From Candidatus Omnitrophota bacterium (GTDB taxonomy: Bacteria > Omnitrophota > Gorgyraeia > Gygaellales > Profunditerraquicolaceae), in assembly GCA_022710715.1 (NCBI GenBank), contig JAKLGJ010000005.1:58347-122346 (forward strand): a DNA stretch of 64,000 nucleotides, read 5' to 3'. The notes beneath the pieces were generated by a model. The model saw only the letters and a list, made by a program, of their open reading frames with translations. It did not search any database and was not told the origin of the DNA. This document shows positions 35,489 to 45,482 of the stretch, one piece after another. Numbering within the stretch: position 1 is the stretch's first letter; every line of letters begins with the position of its first letter. Position numbers and translations under genes: made by a program.

Positions 35489-36547
35489 GTGAATAAGTCT
35501 CTTTTTGTTCTTGCCGTATTTTTGTTTTGTGTCAGTTCCGCCGCACCATCCTGGGCGCTGTCCGATGAAATGTGGGCTGACGTCCACGCCGCGCAAAGCT
35601 CCGTTTACTACACTGCCGCAGAAGCCAATTCAGTCAGCGTATCTTCAGGCGACAACGCGTATGTCCCGGCCAGCGGAGGCTGGCAGCATGTTCTGGCTGC
35701 CGTAAAATCAGTCTCGCCGTCCGTTTCCGCTGTGTCCGCTCCCGCAGTCGCCGCCGCTGCTCCGTCAGCATTCATCCAGGCCGTGACTTCCATGAAAGCG
35801 AATAATCTGGCTTTCGGCGCGCAGGCTTCCGGCGCCGCCAGCACTCTGGAAGGAACCGTGCAGGCGGGGGTGTTGCATCTGGCTACTCCTTACGGAGCGA
35901 TGCGGATCAACTTCGACCGCACCGATGCGGATCCCAGCAAATGGATCACCATGTCCCGCATGACCAATCCTGCCGGCGGCAGAGATGTTCCGCAAACCGG
36001 CCGGACCTACGCTTATTACGATTTCAGCTCTAATCCGTATCTGGGCAATCCCAATCCGTATCTGGCTGATCCCGATCCGTATATCAGCAGCTTCGATCAA
36101 TCGCATCTTTCTCCTACCTCGCGAGTGCTGGGCATAGCGCTTATCGACGGGATGCCCGCGGGAACGAAAAGCCTGACCTTCGATTTGTACGACAATAACC
36201 ATAATCTGCGTTATTCGGTTTCGCTCAACAACGACCAGGGCAATGCGGTCTGCTGGGCCAGTGGAAAAGAAGTGTATTTGAACCTGGACGCCGCGCTGGG
36301 CGCTGCCGGGCGTCCTACCGGCGAGGTGAATACCGTAGAACTGGTCGCGAATTTATCCGACGGCAGCAGCCGGCGCATCGATTATTACAATATCGGTTAC
36401 AACGGCCAGGGATACGGCGTGCGGGTCAATCCCGGCATCGGAGCGCCCGCTTATACGGTGATGAATCCTTTGAGCTACGGCTATGAGTGGTACCGGGAAG
36501 TTCCGGCAACCTGGGAGAGCGAAGATATAGATAAAGAAAAAAAATAA
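35489..36547 (+). CDS. Exported protein of unknown function
   Basis: 352 residues starting with GTG after GAGGGGCC. Signal peptide MNKSLFVLAVFLFCVSSAAP, cleavage after PSWA. The first 100 mature residues are Ala/Ser/Val-rich (a linker-like region). The later part is beta-rich with YLGNPNPYLADPDPYISS (about 187-204), a short repeat of NPYL/DPYI, and an SLTFDLYDNNHNLRYSVSL segment that looks like an Ig-like or carbohydrate-binding sandwich. No known family recognised. It sits in the middle of the exported-protein island. Confidence 0.68.
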   Translation: MNKSLFVLAVFLFCVSSAAPSWALSDEMWADVHAAQSSVYYTAAEANSVSVSSGDNAYVPASGGWQHVLAAVKSVSPSVSAVSAPAVAAAAPSAFIQAVTSMKANNLAFGAQASGAASTLEGTVQAGVLHLATPYGAMRINFDRTDADPSKWITMSRMTNPAGGRDVPQTGRTYAYYDFSSNPYLGNPNPYLADPDPYISSFDQSHLSPTSRVLGIALIDGMPAGTKSLTFDLYDNNHNLRYSVSLNNDQGNAVCWASGKEVYLNLDAALGAAGRPTGEVNTVELVANLSDGSSRRIDYYNIGYNGQGYGVRVNPGIGAPAYTVMNPLSYGYEWYREVPATWESEDIDKEKK

Positions 36548-36551
36548 TGAT

Positions 36552-36590
36552 GCGCTGATGAGCGCTTTTCTCACGGGGAAGGTGAGAAAA
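36552..36590 (+). terminator. Two adjoining small hairpins with T-runs
   Basis: GCGCT-gatg-AGCGC with TTTT (36552-36569), then TTTTCTCAC / GTGAGAAAA (36566-36590). Both share the same T-run and may act as a two-way terminator between the two exported genes. Confidence 0.5.
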
Positions 36591-36622
36591 AATGCTGTGG
36601 TCAGACAAAAAAGGAGGGGCCG

Positions 36623-37513
36623 ATGTTCAGACGCACTATCGTTGGTATGGGTATCGTTGTTGCACTGTTGTTCTGCGTAGCATGCTCGCCTGCCCAGGCT
36701 TTTGACTGGGACAATTTCCAATCGAGTTCAGGTACTTCCAGCATACAGCAATCCTCCGGGTTCAGTTTCAGTGCCCCGGCTTCCGCGGTGTCTAACGATA
36801 ACTGGAACGCCAGAGTTAATGCAGTCGGCGCTGCATACCGGCCGGCCGCAGTTGCGCCTGCAGCGGCTGCTACCGTCGCTCCGACTGTTTACATTGTGGG
36901 GTTAGACGATCCCGCGAAAATGATCGGAGTGATGTCTGCATTCGATCTAAAAACTGTGTTGACCGCCGCCCAATCAGCTTCTTCGGCAAGGGCGGTTCCT
37001 GCGGGTACTTCGTTCAGCCTGCAAGCTTCTGCCATCGGCGGCGCGCCCGACCAGACGCTCCATCTGTCGGTCCTTTCGGGCGCAATCGGTCCTGCAGGGT
37101 TCAACGGTTTTGTGCTGAATAAAGACACGAAAGAAGTTTTTGCCATGCAGGCGACGTTGATGCCGAGGATCGATATTACCGACGATCTTCAGAGCGGTGT
37201 CGCCGAAGGCAACAATATCCACGTTTCTCTCACCGCTACCCAATATAAAGGTGAGGAGGGAACCATCACCAGCCGCGACGGCCAGGAGATCACGGTGAAC
37301 ACCCCTTCCCATAAAGACCTGCAGTTGACTCTGGTCTATTCTCCGGGCAGCGTTCAGCCGGCTGCGGATGGCAACGGGTATATTTTGACCGCATCTACCA
37401 GTTATGCGGTAGACGCAAAGAATAATTTGTACCGCATAGACAATGCGGGCGATTCCATGTGTATCAGTGCTATTTCTCTGGATACGGTCGGGCCGGTCAA
37501 ATTCAAGCTTTAA
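36623..37513 (+). CDS. Exported protein of unknown function
   Basis: 296 residues after GGAGGGGCC. Signal peptide MFRRTIVGMGIVVALLFCVA ending CSPAQA. A low-complexity Ser/Ala/Val/Pro-rich segment (about 25-85) precedes a region starting YIVGLDDPAKMIGVM. The rest is beta-rich, with long stretches ending STSYAVDAKNNLYRIDNAG. A Cys within the signal (VAC) makes a lipoprotein possible but less likely. No homologue recognised. It is followed 38 bases later by the 2217-residue gene. Confidence 0.68.
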   Translation: MFRRTIVGMGIVVALLFCVACSPAQAFDWDNFQSSSGTSSIQQSSGFSFSAPASAVSNDNWNARVNAVGAAYRPAAVAPAAAATVAPTVYIVGLDDPAKMIGVMSAFDLKTVLTAAQSASSARAVPAGTSFSLQASAIGGAPDQTLHLSVLSGAIGPAGFNGFVLNKDTKEVFAMQATLMPRIDITDDLQSGVAEGNNIHVSLTATQYKGEEGTITSRDGQEITVNTPSHKDLQLTLVYSPGSVQPAADGNGYILTASTSYAVDAKNNLYRIDNAGDSMCISAISLDTVGPVKFKL

Positions 37514-37551
37514 GTATTCTGAATTGTAAAGACTCATAGAGGGAGTAAACC

Positions 37552-40500
37552 ATGCACACGCCACGGGCATTGGTATCCGTTCTGTTGATCTGTTCACAAA
37601 TTCTGCATCCTGCGCTGATCGATTGCGCTCATGCAGCCGGCCTGTCGGCCTGGACCCAGAGACCGGTGTCCGGCGCAACGCCGTCAGTATCGGTGAGCGG
37701 TTTTACCAGGCCCGCCGCAGCTTCTTCTGGCTCCGGCAAACCGCTGATGAACGTCAGCAGCGTCGCGCAACCGTCTCCCGCCGTTTCATCTTCAACCGCG
37801 CCAGCCGTATCCACCCCGAAGAATCCGGTATCCGGTGTTACCGCAGTCCGCAGCGCATCCATCCCGGCAACCAACCCCAATGCGGCTGCCGTTGTTTTTC
37901 AGCTCAAAACTCCGCAGACATGGACTGGCCAGCTCGAACGGGCTTCGATGTGGCTTAATCTGCGCGACACCGGCGCGTTGCCCGACGATAATCGCCTCTG
38001 GGCATGCGCGGCTGCGGTTTCTCAAGAGAACATGAATAAGTGGAAAGAATATACCGGCAAGGACGGTTTGCCTTCAGGCGTCGAGCGTTACATGGTGGAG
38101 CATGAAGGTAAAGAATATGATCTGACCGGCCTGGTGTATGTTCCGGTCAACCGGTCGACTTCTGAAGACGCGGATGATATTCGTATCGAGCGCATCAAAG
38201 ATATGCCGGTGGCAACCGCAGTGGATGCGCAGCAGTTGTGCGTTTTGTTGGGCCTGGAGATAGACCGCGATCCGCAGTCTGACCGGATCGTCACTCCGGA
38301 CTTCGTCCTGAGCGCCCGCATCACTGACGGCTGGATCCCGCTTGAGGTCTTGATGGTTCCCGGACAGACGCCGGCTTTGGGCGAGACGTTCTCATCGCTG
38401 ACAGCGAAAGCGGGCAATGCGCAGTTATTGAACTCCGGAGCCGGGCGCTGGGAGTATAACGGCGCTCTGGGCGGTTTGACCTGGACTTCTCTGGGGATGA
38501 TGAATCGGGAGGCGCGCGTTTCCGATAAGCAGGAGCAGTTTCTTGCGGATGCGGGCAATGCCTGGTACCGGGACAATATCATGGTGCCTGAGTTGCGTCA
38601 GGAAGTTCTGGTGGGATTCAACACCGAAGGCCAGCCGGTGAACCGGGAAGCCGCTTTGCAGGAACTGCGGGACGCTTTAGCCGTGCCCAATCCCGACGGG
38701 ACGAGCAGCGCATGGGTAACCCATCCTCAATGGTTGTTTCAATTCAGCCCCGTTGTCAGTGGGTCGTATCTGCCTTCAGGCAAAGAAGTCGGCGATACCA
38801 CCCGGCCGGTAGCTGTTTCGTCGGCTCCTGCTGAAGGCGGGTTCTGGGATGTAAATGAGGACAACGGATCGACAGGAAAATACCGGCCGCGCTGGGATTT
38901 GTTGGGAGGCGTCGTCCAGGGCGCTCTGGCGGATAATCCTCAGCCGGTCCCGTTCCAGGCCGGCGGAAAGCTCGCTTCCGGCCAGACCATCAAGGCAGCT
39001 ACGCAAAATCGCGAAGAAGGCACCTGGTCCGTTGAAACTACTGATGGCAACAAATACCGCCTGTCGCCGGATTACTACTATCAGGCTGCGCCCGCGGATT
39101 TTACCGACGAATTAGGCTTGAAGATCGTGGGACAGACCAGCCAGGGCAGGATTTACGCGGATAAGGATGGCAAGCAGTATTTTAAGGAGGGGGACGGCAG
39201 CCGTTACGCGATCGGCCCCCAGGGATGGACCGCGGAGAATGCCGCGGCCAGAGAGCGCGACCGGCAGCAGTCCGGAGAGAAGAAACTTCAAGCGCCGGCG
39301 GGGGCCGTGTTGTTAAGCGATCATCAGCAGACAATGGCCGACTATAACAAAGATAACGCCCGCCTCCAGGATTATTTGAATACCTATGGTTATTTTGACC
39401 AAAGCACCCAGCGCTGGGTGATCAATAAGCCCGGGTTCAATCAGCAGTCAGTGGACGCTTTTGCCGGCTCTCAAGGCGCCCTGGGCAAAGGTAAAAAGCT
39501 GCTCCAGGACCAGGCCGAGCAGGGTATCTATGACCCTGCGAACAAAACTCTCACCAAACATATCAGCAATACCCGCGATGTTGCCGTTTACGACGAGAAG
39601 TCCGGCGCGATGAAACCGGTCCGGGTGGTCGATGAGCGGGATGATGTCTATCGTTACGACGACCAGGGAGCTGCCCGGTTGTCCAAACGCACCATCTACG
39701 ACGGTTCAACCGAACGCACCTACGGCTATGACGATAAAGGCAACCGGAAACTGGAAGCGGAAACGTTATTCGAAGATGAACGGATCACCGGCTATACCTT
39801 TGATCCCGACGGGAAGAGAAGGCTGGCTTTCATGTCCACCGGCAAGCAAACGAACGGGGCATTTGTGGCGGATTTCCGGGCAGTTTATTCCTATGATGAT
39901 AAGGGGCAGCAGCAGTGCACGCGTTACTGGTATGCCGACGGAAAGATAAGCAGGATCAAATATGCCAACGGTGACCGCGAAGAGATCGTCCGTTACTCCG
40001 GAGAGAACGATTATGTTTCCGAGAAATATGTTTTCAATCAGGACAAGGGGGCTTATCAGAAACAGGTGATCACCGTCAAGCCCGGTACCCCCAGGGATCC
40101 TTCTGCGGGGCGCACCGAAAAGGTGGTGTATGAAGACGGCGGGTATGAGGAGTTCTTTTTTAACGGCGATAAAAGCTGGTCGGTCAACAAGTTCTCGTAT
40201 GACCAGAAGAACGGTACATTCGTGCCCCAGGGGACCTACGCCTACCGGCCGGATGGCAGCGAAGTCTTATTGGGCACGAACAGTCAGGGTAAACCGGCGA
40301 TCCGCGGCTTAATAGAATTGCCTGAGGGAGCGGGTATAATCTGTGAAGAGAAGGCAGGCGGTAGCGTTGAGGTAAAGCAGGGCGACAGCACCATCATCAT
40401 CAAAAAAGACAAAGACGGCAAGCTGGTATTCGACGCCAGTCAGAAAGTCAGTTTTACGGATTTTACCGGTTCAGGCCAGGATTATCAGGAAACCATTGCG

Positions 40501-43500
40501 CCTGCGGTGTTGACCATCAGGGGGGACAACGTGAGCTTGACCTCGGTCAAAGAACAGCCGGTGAGCATCTTCGATCCCATCGTTAAACCGATCGAGCAGG
40601 CGTTGCGGACCAACCTGGTCAATATCGATGCCGATCCATATACCGGGCGCAGGAACGTGGTATTGAGCGCGCAGGGGATAGGAGAGACGGTTTCTTTCGA
40701 AAAAACCGGGCTTTCCTCCAAAGACGCGGCCGTCAAGATGGGACTAGGCATGTACGATATACCGGTGGTCAGCTCCTGGGTACCGTCCTTCGTTCCTCTG
40801 ATGGAATCCAACCCGCTCATTCCTTTTTCTCCGGGCAAGATGTTCGTACTCGCCGGAGACGCGACGGCTGAACAGAAAATAGCTTATTTTTTACTGCCGA
40901 ATAATGTCTCGTACCAGAAAAGGCTGGATGCCTGGAAAGAGCATGCTTACAGCCGGAACTCGTTACAGGGGCTGCCGGCAGATGAAGCCGCTTTAAACAA
41001 GATGCGCGACGGATTGGATCCGGCGGCGATCGCCGCCGCCGGCAAGACCGTCTATCTTCCCCGCCAGTACACCGTTGGCGATGCCGCCAGCGATGCGATC
41101 ACCTACGGTTCCCTTGTTCTCGGCGGAGAAGGCCTGGCGGCCAGGGCAGTGACCGCTCCGGTCACGGCTTGGAAGGCAGTGCATCCGCTGGCGCGGTCGT
41201 ATGTCGTGGGAGCAACGACTTATCTGGCGGCTGACGAGGCGAGTTCGTTAATTGCCAGCGGGAAACTGCTTTCCGCTGATGAGGCAGGCGCGGCTTTGCG
41301 TACAGGCGGCGTAACCGGCGCGGTGACCTATGGCGCTTTAAAAGGGGCCGGGACAGGGTTGTCGTATACCACTGCCGGCAAGAATGTTCTGGCCGGCGGC
41401 GTTTTTTCAAACAATGCCTGGGTGAATAAAGCCGGGACTTCCCTGGTTCAAGGCGCGCAAGCCGGCGGAGAGCCGTTTGCCGCGAGCTGGCAGAATGTCT
41501 GGAAATTCGGGAAGTATGGCCCGGTATTCTCACTGGGTAATACCGGTATTGACCTTATCGGACAGCTAGCCGGGAATGCTTTAAGCGGCAAGAATAAACC
41601 GCTGCGGTTGTCCTGGACCGGCAAAGACCAGGGAATGGGATTTTTTCAGGGGATGGCTCTGGATACTGCCGGTTTTTTCAAGACAGGCGTGTACCTGCCG
41701 CAGACACTGGGCGTATTTACTATGCCGCTGGAAGCTACAGCCGAAGGCAGTTTTGCTCGCGCCGTGGGCTCCGAACACAGCGTGAGTAATCTCGGCCGCA
41801 GCCTCGTGGCAAAGTTGACCAACCCGAAAGAACTTGCCGCTATAGCCGAACGTAATTCTGCCAAAGCCGGCGGTCAAAGCAGCCTGCTTGGCCGTTGGGT
41901 CAAGGCTCTGGATAACGCGGTATTCGTTACCAGCACTATCTCCTCGACAGAAAATATTTCCGAGTTTGCCCTGGAGAAAGCGGGATTCAATCAGGCGGAT
42001 GCGCAGGCCATCGCCGGGCAGGTTGGCTTTGCTTCGTTGCTGTTTGTGCCTTCAGGCCATATGGGCAGGTCAAAGCCGTCTCAGCCCGCGGCGTCGGCTA
42101 AAGCCGGGCCTGCGTCCCTCTCGCGGTCTTCCCATCCGACTTCTCCTGATCCGGAGATTCCTGCAGCCGGGCGCACTACAGGGGGATTGTCCGGCGCGTT
42201 ATCCGGAAAGAATATAAGCAAGGCAGTGTCCTGGGTTGCGGATATGCTGCCCGGGTATAGCAGCTCGCGGGCTTCCCGGTTGGCAAATGGGTTACTCGAG
42301 GATCGTCCGCACGCTGACTCCGAGATCGTTTCCGGCCTGCGTGAACTGCGTGGAGAGCCGCAGGGATATCAGGTCCTGGAGAAGTATGCTCGGAATCAGG
42401 GGTTGCTGGATGCCATTATACAGGATCCTGCAATCGACTTCAGATATCGAGCCGACGCTTTACTGCGGAAAGGCGCCGATCTGAAAGATCTCGAGGCACT
42501 GGTCCCGGCGGCCAGTGATTGCATCAAACAGCTGCTTATTTCCGGAAAAGCTGATGTGAAGTTTCTTGCGAAAGATTCGCCTGCCCGTGACCGGGCGTAT
42601 AAGGCTTACTGCGTTGCGGTGCTGGCTGTTATTGCAGCGGATGGTAAGTATAACCCGCAAGATGCTTTAAAGATCCTGGACCTAATACGGGATTCCGCTG
42701 AAATTTTACCGCCAGAGCGCGCAGGAGATCTTGGTACTGCGAACGCAGATTTTCAGTATGCCCAAAATTGTTTATTGAAACAGGACAAGGCAGACCCAAG
42801 GTTGTTCGTATTAACCATAGCTCATGAGATGGGGCATAATTTCCTGTACCATAAGGGATTTCATTATTCGTCGGACATGGGATTGCGCTCCATTCACGAG
42901 TTCGTAGCTGATCTTTTCGCAATCAATTTCTGCCCAAAATTCGGGATCGACATCGAGTTTTTTACTCAATGGTATCACTATCAAACGCGTCTCAATCAGG
43001 TTGCAAAACAAGAGTATGCGGTTACCCAGGAGCATGATGCCGGCCTGTCCATGCTGCAGATGATCAGAAATACCGCTCCCTCGATCACTGAAAGGCCTAT
43101 CGATTATGAAAGATTATTGAATTCGTCAATGAGCGTGATCGAGGAGCATATCCGCAGCGGGACCCCGATAAACTTCTCTGAATTCAGCCTTAAAGTGGTT
43201 AGTCACTACTATTCTCAGACCTGTGATTTCAGCCAAATAACCCCTGGCAGTGTGGATCGCGTTCTGGATGCTGATACCGTTCAATTGTGGAGCTGGCTGG
43301 GGGGTGTTATGGGCGGTTTCGAAGAGGTAAGGCCTTCGACTGCCAGGGCCAGCGCAGATCAGCTTTCTCACGAGCAGATTGATGTTTTGAATAACCTCTA
43401 TCCCGATGCTTTATCATTCGGATGGCAGCTGCGAAGGGGCGATAAGCCAGTTAGGCCGATCCCTGATGGCGGTTTGCGGGCCGCGGGGGATTTTTTGAGC

Positions 43501-44205
43501 GCGTATAACTTCAAAATAGGCCGGCCATTTATCAAAGTTTCTGATGCGGAAAGAGCCAGGGCTATCGAAGAATATGCCGCTATGACGGATGAAGAATTCA
43601 GCCTTCCGGCAAAGCTCGGTAAACCCGGAGAGGGGATAACAGAAGAAGGCGCTTTGTTCCATGGAACAAACAGGGTATTTACCGAATTTCTGTTAAATGG
43701 GCAAGGAGAATTAAGAGATAGTATCAATACGCTTGGAGACGGCGTTTATTTCGTTAGTAATCCGAAGCAGGCGGGTGAATATGCGAAAGTTAGAGCAACG
43801 CAGTTGAAGGGTACGATCCCGCGAGTTGTTACTGCCCGGTTGCTTCCCGGAACTCGACTTTTGGATACCAGAAATGGGTTGCCGGCGGAGATCGTCAATG
43901 ATTTTACTGCTTATTTACAGTTCCAGAAAGATGTTTATAAACGTCGTGGGCTTTCCCCATTTCTGGATGCGATAGTTAAGAGACAAAAAGAAGGTCTTTC
44001 TGTTGATTTACGAGCAGGTATGCCGGGGCAGGGATTGTGCAGTGGTGTTCCTATAGCTAACATCCTTAGTGCAAGAGGATTCGACGGGGTGATTGGGTTC
44101 GAAGGTGGAGAATCCGCGGGAGATGGCAAGACCGGCAGACATAATACTTTTGTGGTCTTTGACCCGCAAAGAATTATTACTAAGGAAGCAATAGCAGATT
44201 TTTGA
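37552..44205 (+). CDS. Giant polymorphic-toxin-like exported protein: YD-like repeats, zincin motif, ADP-ribosyltransferase-like C-terminus
   Basis: 2217 residues. Signal-like N-terminus (MHTPRALVSVLLICSQILHP). Residues about 40-110 are Ser/Pro/Ala linker. YD-type repeats lie at about 695-910 (RYDDQGAARLSKR, YGYDDKGNRKL, YTFDPDGKRRL, YSYDDKGQQQ). An Ala/Gly-rich, partly hydrophobic region (about 1155-1470) is followed by a coiled, helical part. HEMGH at 1758-1762 with HEFVAD (E1783) 21 residues later suggests a zinc peptidase. The last 190 residues hold LFHGTN (H2037), LGDGVYFVSNPKQAGEYA (Y2066) and TFVVFDPQRI, an ART/PARP-like toxin pattern. DNA of the last 1.5 kb is more AT-rich than the rest. 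No immunity gene is recognised. Function as a toxin is inference. Confidence 0.75.
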   Translation: MHTPRALVSVLLICSQILHPALIDCAHAAGLSAWTQRPVSGATPSVSVSGFTRPAAASSGSGKPLMNVSSVAQPSPAVSSSTAPAVSTPKNPVSGVTAVRSASIPATNPNAAAVVFQLKTPQTWTGQLERASMWLNLRDTGALPDDNRLWACAAAVSQENMNKWKEYTGKDGLPSGVERYMVEHEGKEYDLTGLVYVPVNRSTSEDADDIRIERIKDMPVATAVDAQQLCVLLGLEIDRDPQSDRIVTPDFVLSARITDGWIPLEVLMVPGQTPALGETFSSLTAKAGNAQLLNSGAGRWEYNGALGGLTWTSLGMMNREARVSDKQEQFLADAGNAWYRDNIMVPELRQEVLVGFNTEGQPVNREAALQELRDALAVPNPDGTSSAWVTHPQWLFQFSPVVSGSYLPSGKEVGDTTRPVAVSSAPAEGGFWDVNEDNGSTGKYRPRWDLLGGVVQGALADNPQPVPFQAGGKLASGQTIKAATQNREEGTWSVETTDGNKYRLSPDYYYQAAPADFTDELGLKIVGQTSQGRIYADKDGKQYFKEGDGSRYAIGPQGWTAENAAARERDRQQSGEKKLQAPAGAVLLSDHQQTMADYNKDNARLQDYLNTYGYFDQSTQRWVINKPGFNQQSVDAFAGSQGALGKGKKLLQDQAEQGIYDPANKTLTKHISNTRDVAVYDEKSGAMKPVRVVDERDDVYRYDDQGAARLSKRTIYDGSTERTYGYDDKGNRKLEAETLFEDERITGYTFDPDGKRRLAFMSTGKQTNGAFVADFRAVYSYDDKGQQQCTRYWYADGKISRIKYANGDREEIVRYSGENDYVSEKYVFNQDKGAYQKQVITVKPGTPRDPSAGRTEKVVYEDGGYEEFFFNGDKSWSVNKFSYDQKNGTFVPQGTYAYRPDGSEVLLGTNSQGKPAIRGLIELPEGAGIICEEKAGGSVEVKQGDSTIIIKKDKDGKLVFDASQKVSFTDFTGSGQDYQETIAPAVLTIRGDNVSLTSVKEQPVSIFDPIVKPIEQALRTNLVNIDADPYTGRRNVVLSAQGIGETVSFEKTGLSSKDAAVKMGLGMYDIPVVSSWVPSFVPLMESNPLIPFSPGKMFVLAGDATAEQKIAYFLLPNNVSYQKRLDAWKEHAYSRNSLQGLPADEAALNKMRDGLDPAAIAAAGKTVYLPRQYTVGDAASDAITYGSLVLGGEGLAARAVTAPVTAWKAVHPLARSYVVGATTYLAADEASSLIASGKLLSADEAGAALRTGGVTGAVTYGALKGAGTGLSYTTAGKNVLAGGVFSNNAWVNKAGTSLVQGAQAGGEPFAASWQNVWKFGKYGPVFSLGNTGIDLIGQLAGNALSGKNKPLRLSWTGKDQGMGFFQGMALDTAGFFKTGVYLPQTLGVFTMPLEATAEGSFARAVGSEHSVSNLGRSLVAKLTNPKELAAIAERNSAKAGGQSSLLGRWVKALDNAVFVTSTISSTENISEFALEKAGFNQADAQAIAGQVGFASLLFVPSGHMGRSKPSQPAASAKAGPASLSRSSHPTSPDPEIPAAGRTTGGLSGALSGKNISKAVSWVADMLPGYSSSRASRLANGLLEDRPHADSEIVSGLRELRGEPQGYQVLEKYARNQGLLDAIIQDPAIDFRYRADALLRKGADLKDLEALVPAASDCIKQLLISGKADVKFLAKDSPARDRAYKAYCVAVLAVIAADGKYNPQDALKILDLIRDSAEILPPERAGDLGTANADFQYAQNCLLKQDKADPRLFVLTIAHEMGHNFLYHKGFHYSSDMGLRSIHEFVADLFAINFCPKFGIDIEFFTQWYHYQTRLNQVAKQEYAVTQEHDAGLSMLQMIRNTAPSITERPIDYERLLNSSMSVIEEHIRSGTPINFSEFSLKVVSHYYSQTCDFSQITPGSVDRVLDADTVQLWSWLGGVMGGFEEVRPSTARASADQLSHEQIDVLNNLYPDALSFGWQLRRGDKPVRPIPDGGLRAAGDFLSAYNFKIGRPFIKVSDAERARAIEEYAAMTDEEFSLPAKLGKPGEGITEEGALFHGTNRVFTEFLLNGQGELRDSINTLGDGVYFVSNPKQAGEYAKVRATQLKGTIPRVVTARLLPGTRLLDTRNGLPAEIVNDFTAYLQFQKDVYKRRGLSPFLDAIVKRQKEGLSVDLRAGMPGQGLCSGVPIANILSARGFDGVIGFEGGESAGDGKTGRHNTFVVFDPQRIITKEAIADF

Positions 44206-44325
44206 GAGGAGTAGAGCGGATTCTTTTCTAAAAGAAGGAGGTGCAGACTATAAAAAACGCCACGGTATAGTTGTGCATGGAGTGGGGTAACGATAAGATA
44301 AAATAATTGCTACTCGGGAGGGGTT

Positions 44326-45348
44326 ATGAAAACGTATAAATGGATGATGGTAGCGCTGACGATCATGGCGGTAGTCTCGCAGCAGAGTATCTGCGCGGCT
44401 TATATGTTCGCCGGCAGCCAGAACAATAACAACAGCCAGGGAACTATTCCTGCGGCTGCAGTCCAGAACTTCGCCAGAGTCTCGGCCGGCAGTTTTGCCA
44501 AGCCAGCCGCTCTGAGCTCTGTATCCAGCGCGCCGGCGGTCATGGCTGCTGCCAGCCGGTTTTACAGCTCTGATGCTTTGACGAATACCGGGACCGCACT
44601 GTTGCAAAAGAGTTTTCCGGGAGCGCAACTCGCTGCGACCAATTTCTCAGCGATGACAAAATTTGCCGCTGCCCCTGCGTGTTCTTTTGACGGGCAGTTT
44701 CCGGCCGCCGGAGGCAAGAACACGACCGTCCAGGTACTGCAGCCGCAGTCCGTCCCTGAGCTGTTCTCGGCTTTGGAGACAATGCAGAGATCCCATGACC
44801 AGGTTACGGGGACCGTCAAACAGATTGTCGATACCGTTGCCGAGGTTTTTGAGAAAGAGTCGGATCCCCGTAGCGGCGCTCCGATCTACGATGCCAACGG
44901 CAGAGAAATCGGAGAATACAAAGCAGAGTTGATCGAGAAGGCAGAGGCAACCGTCAAGGAGGCGGCGCAAAACGTCCAGGAGAATATTGAGAAAGAAGCA
45001 AACCTCTACAAAGAAGAGATCCAGCTGGCGAAGCAGGAATCGCAGGAGTTGATGAGCAAAATAACAGCAGCAATCCAGACGGTATCGGTAAGCAAGGAAG
45101 TTGAGCCGATAGTGCGCGCGCCTGCCAGCAAAGAGTATGCTCTCGGTGATTCCAGATGGTCACATGTTATCGATCGCAATGGCCGTTTATCCTGGCCTGA
45201 TTCGTCAAGGGGCATGCCGGAATCAGGTAGAAAGTATACATGCATGCTGACTCCTTTATCTGATGAGGAAAAAGCGCAATACTATGCATATATCGGCAAA
45301 AGTTCGGGAATGCAATCCGATGCGCAAATCAGAAAAATAATGGAATGA
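44326..45348 (+). CDS. Exported protein with coiled-coil region
   Basis: 340 residues with signal peptide (MKTYKWMMVALTIMAVVSQQ, cleavage near SICAA). An Ala/Ser-rich region (about 30-110) precedes a helical coiled coil (about 150-260) that includes EKAEATVKEAAQNVQENIEK and KEEIQLAKQESQELMSKI. A C-terminal globular tail begins DSRWSHVIDRNGRLSWPDSS. It lies just downstream of the giant toxin-like gene, but nothing in it looks like a cytoplasmic immunity protein. GGGAGGGG gives a strong ribosome site. The 120-base leader has GCCACGG at 44259. Confidence 0.68.
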   Translation: MKTYKWMMVALTIMAVVSQQSICAAYMFAGSQNNNNSQGTIPAAAVQNFARVSAGSFAKPAALSSVSSAPAVMAAASRFYSSDALTNTGTALLQKSFPGAQLAATNFSAMTKFAAAPACSFDGQFPAAGGKNTTVQVLQPQSVPELFSALETMQRSHDQVTGTVKQIVDTVAEVFEKESDPRSGAPIYDANGREIGEYKAELIEKAEATVKEAAQNVQENIEKEANLYKEEIQLAKQESQELMSKITAAIQTVSVSKEVEPIVRAPASKEYALGDSRWSHVIDRNGRLSWPDSSRGMPESGRKYTCMLTPLSDEEKAQYYAYIGKSSGMQSDAQIRKIME

Positions 45349-45366
45349 GAAAACAGGTAGCGTAAT

Positions 45367-45404
45367 GATCCGGGGAGCCAGGCGCGCGCCTGTCTCCCTG
45401 GATC
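45367..45404. repeat. GC-rich inverted repeat after the coiled-coil gene
   Basis: A 38-base palindrome with 20-base arms differing at two positions (left arm GATCCGGGGAGCCAGGCGCG overlaps its centre). It can form a strong hairpin but the following GCTTGTTT is a poor U-tract, so it may be a weak terminator or a REP-like element. Confidence 0.55.
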
Positions 45405-45444
45405 GCTTGTTTGAAACCGTTTGCAGAAATTCATTATCGGCAGA

Positions 45445-45473
45445 TTGAAATTGTCGGTTCTGTTGGCTATACT
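45445..45473 (+). promoter_or_regulatory. Promoter of the 45700 gene leader
   Basis: TTGAAA (45445-45450), 17-base spacer, TATACT (45468-45473). The predicted transcript begins near 45480 and carries a leader of about 220 bases containing the GEMM-like fold. Confidence 0.7.
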
Positions 45474-45482
45474 CTTAGCGAG

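Noticed and set aside
44206..44325. Small immunity gene after the toxin-like gene
   Set aside because: The 120 bases hold only a leader; no open frame of useful length on either strand.
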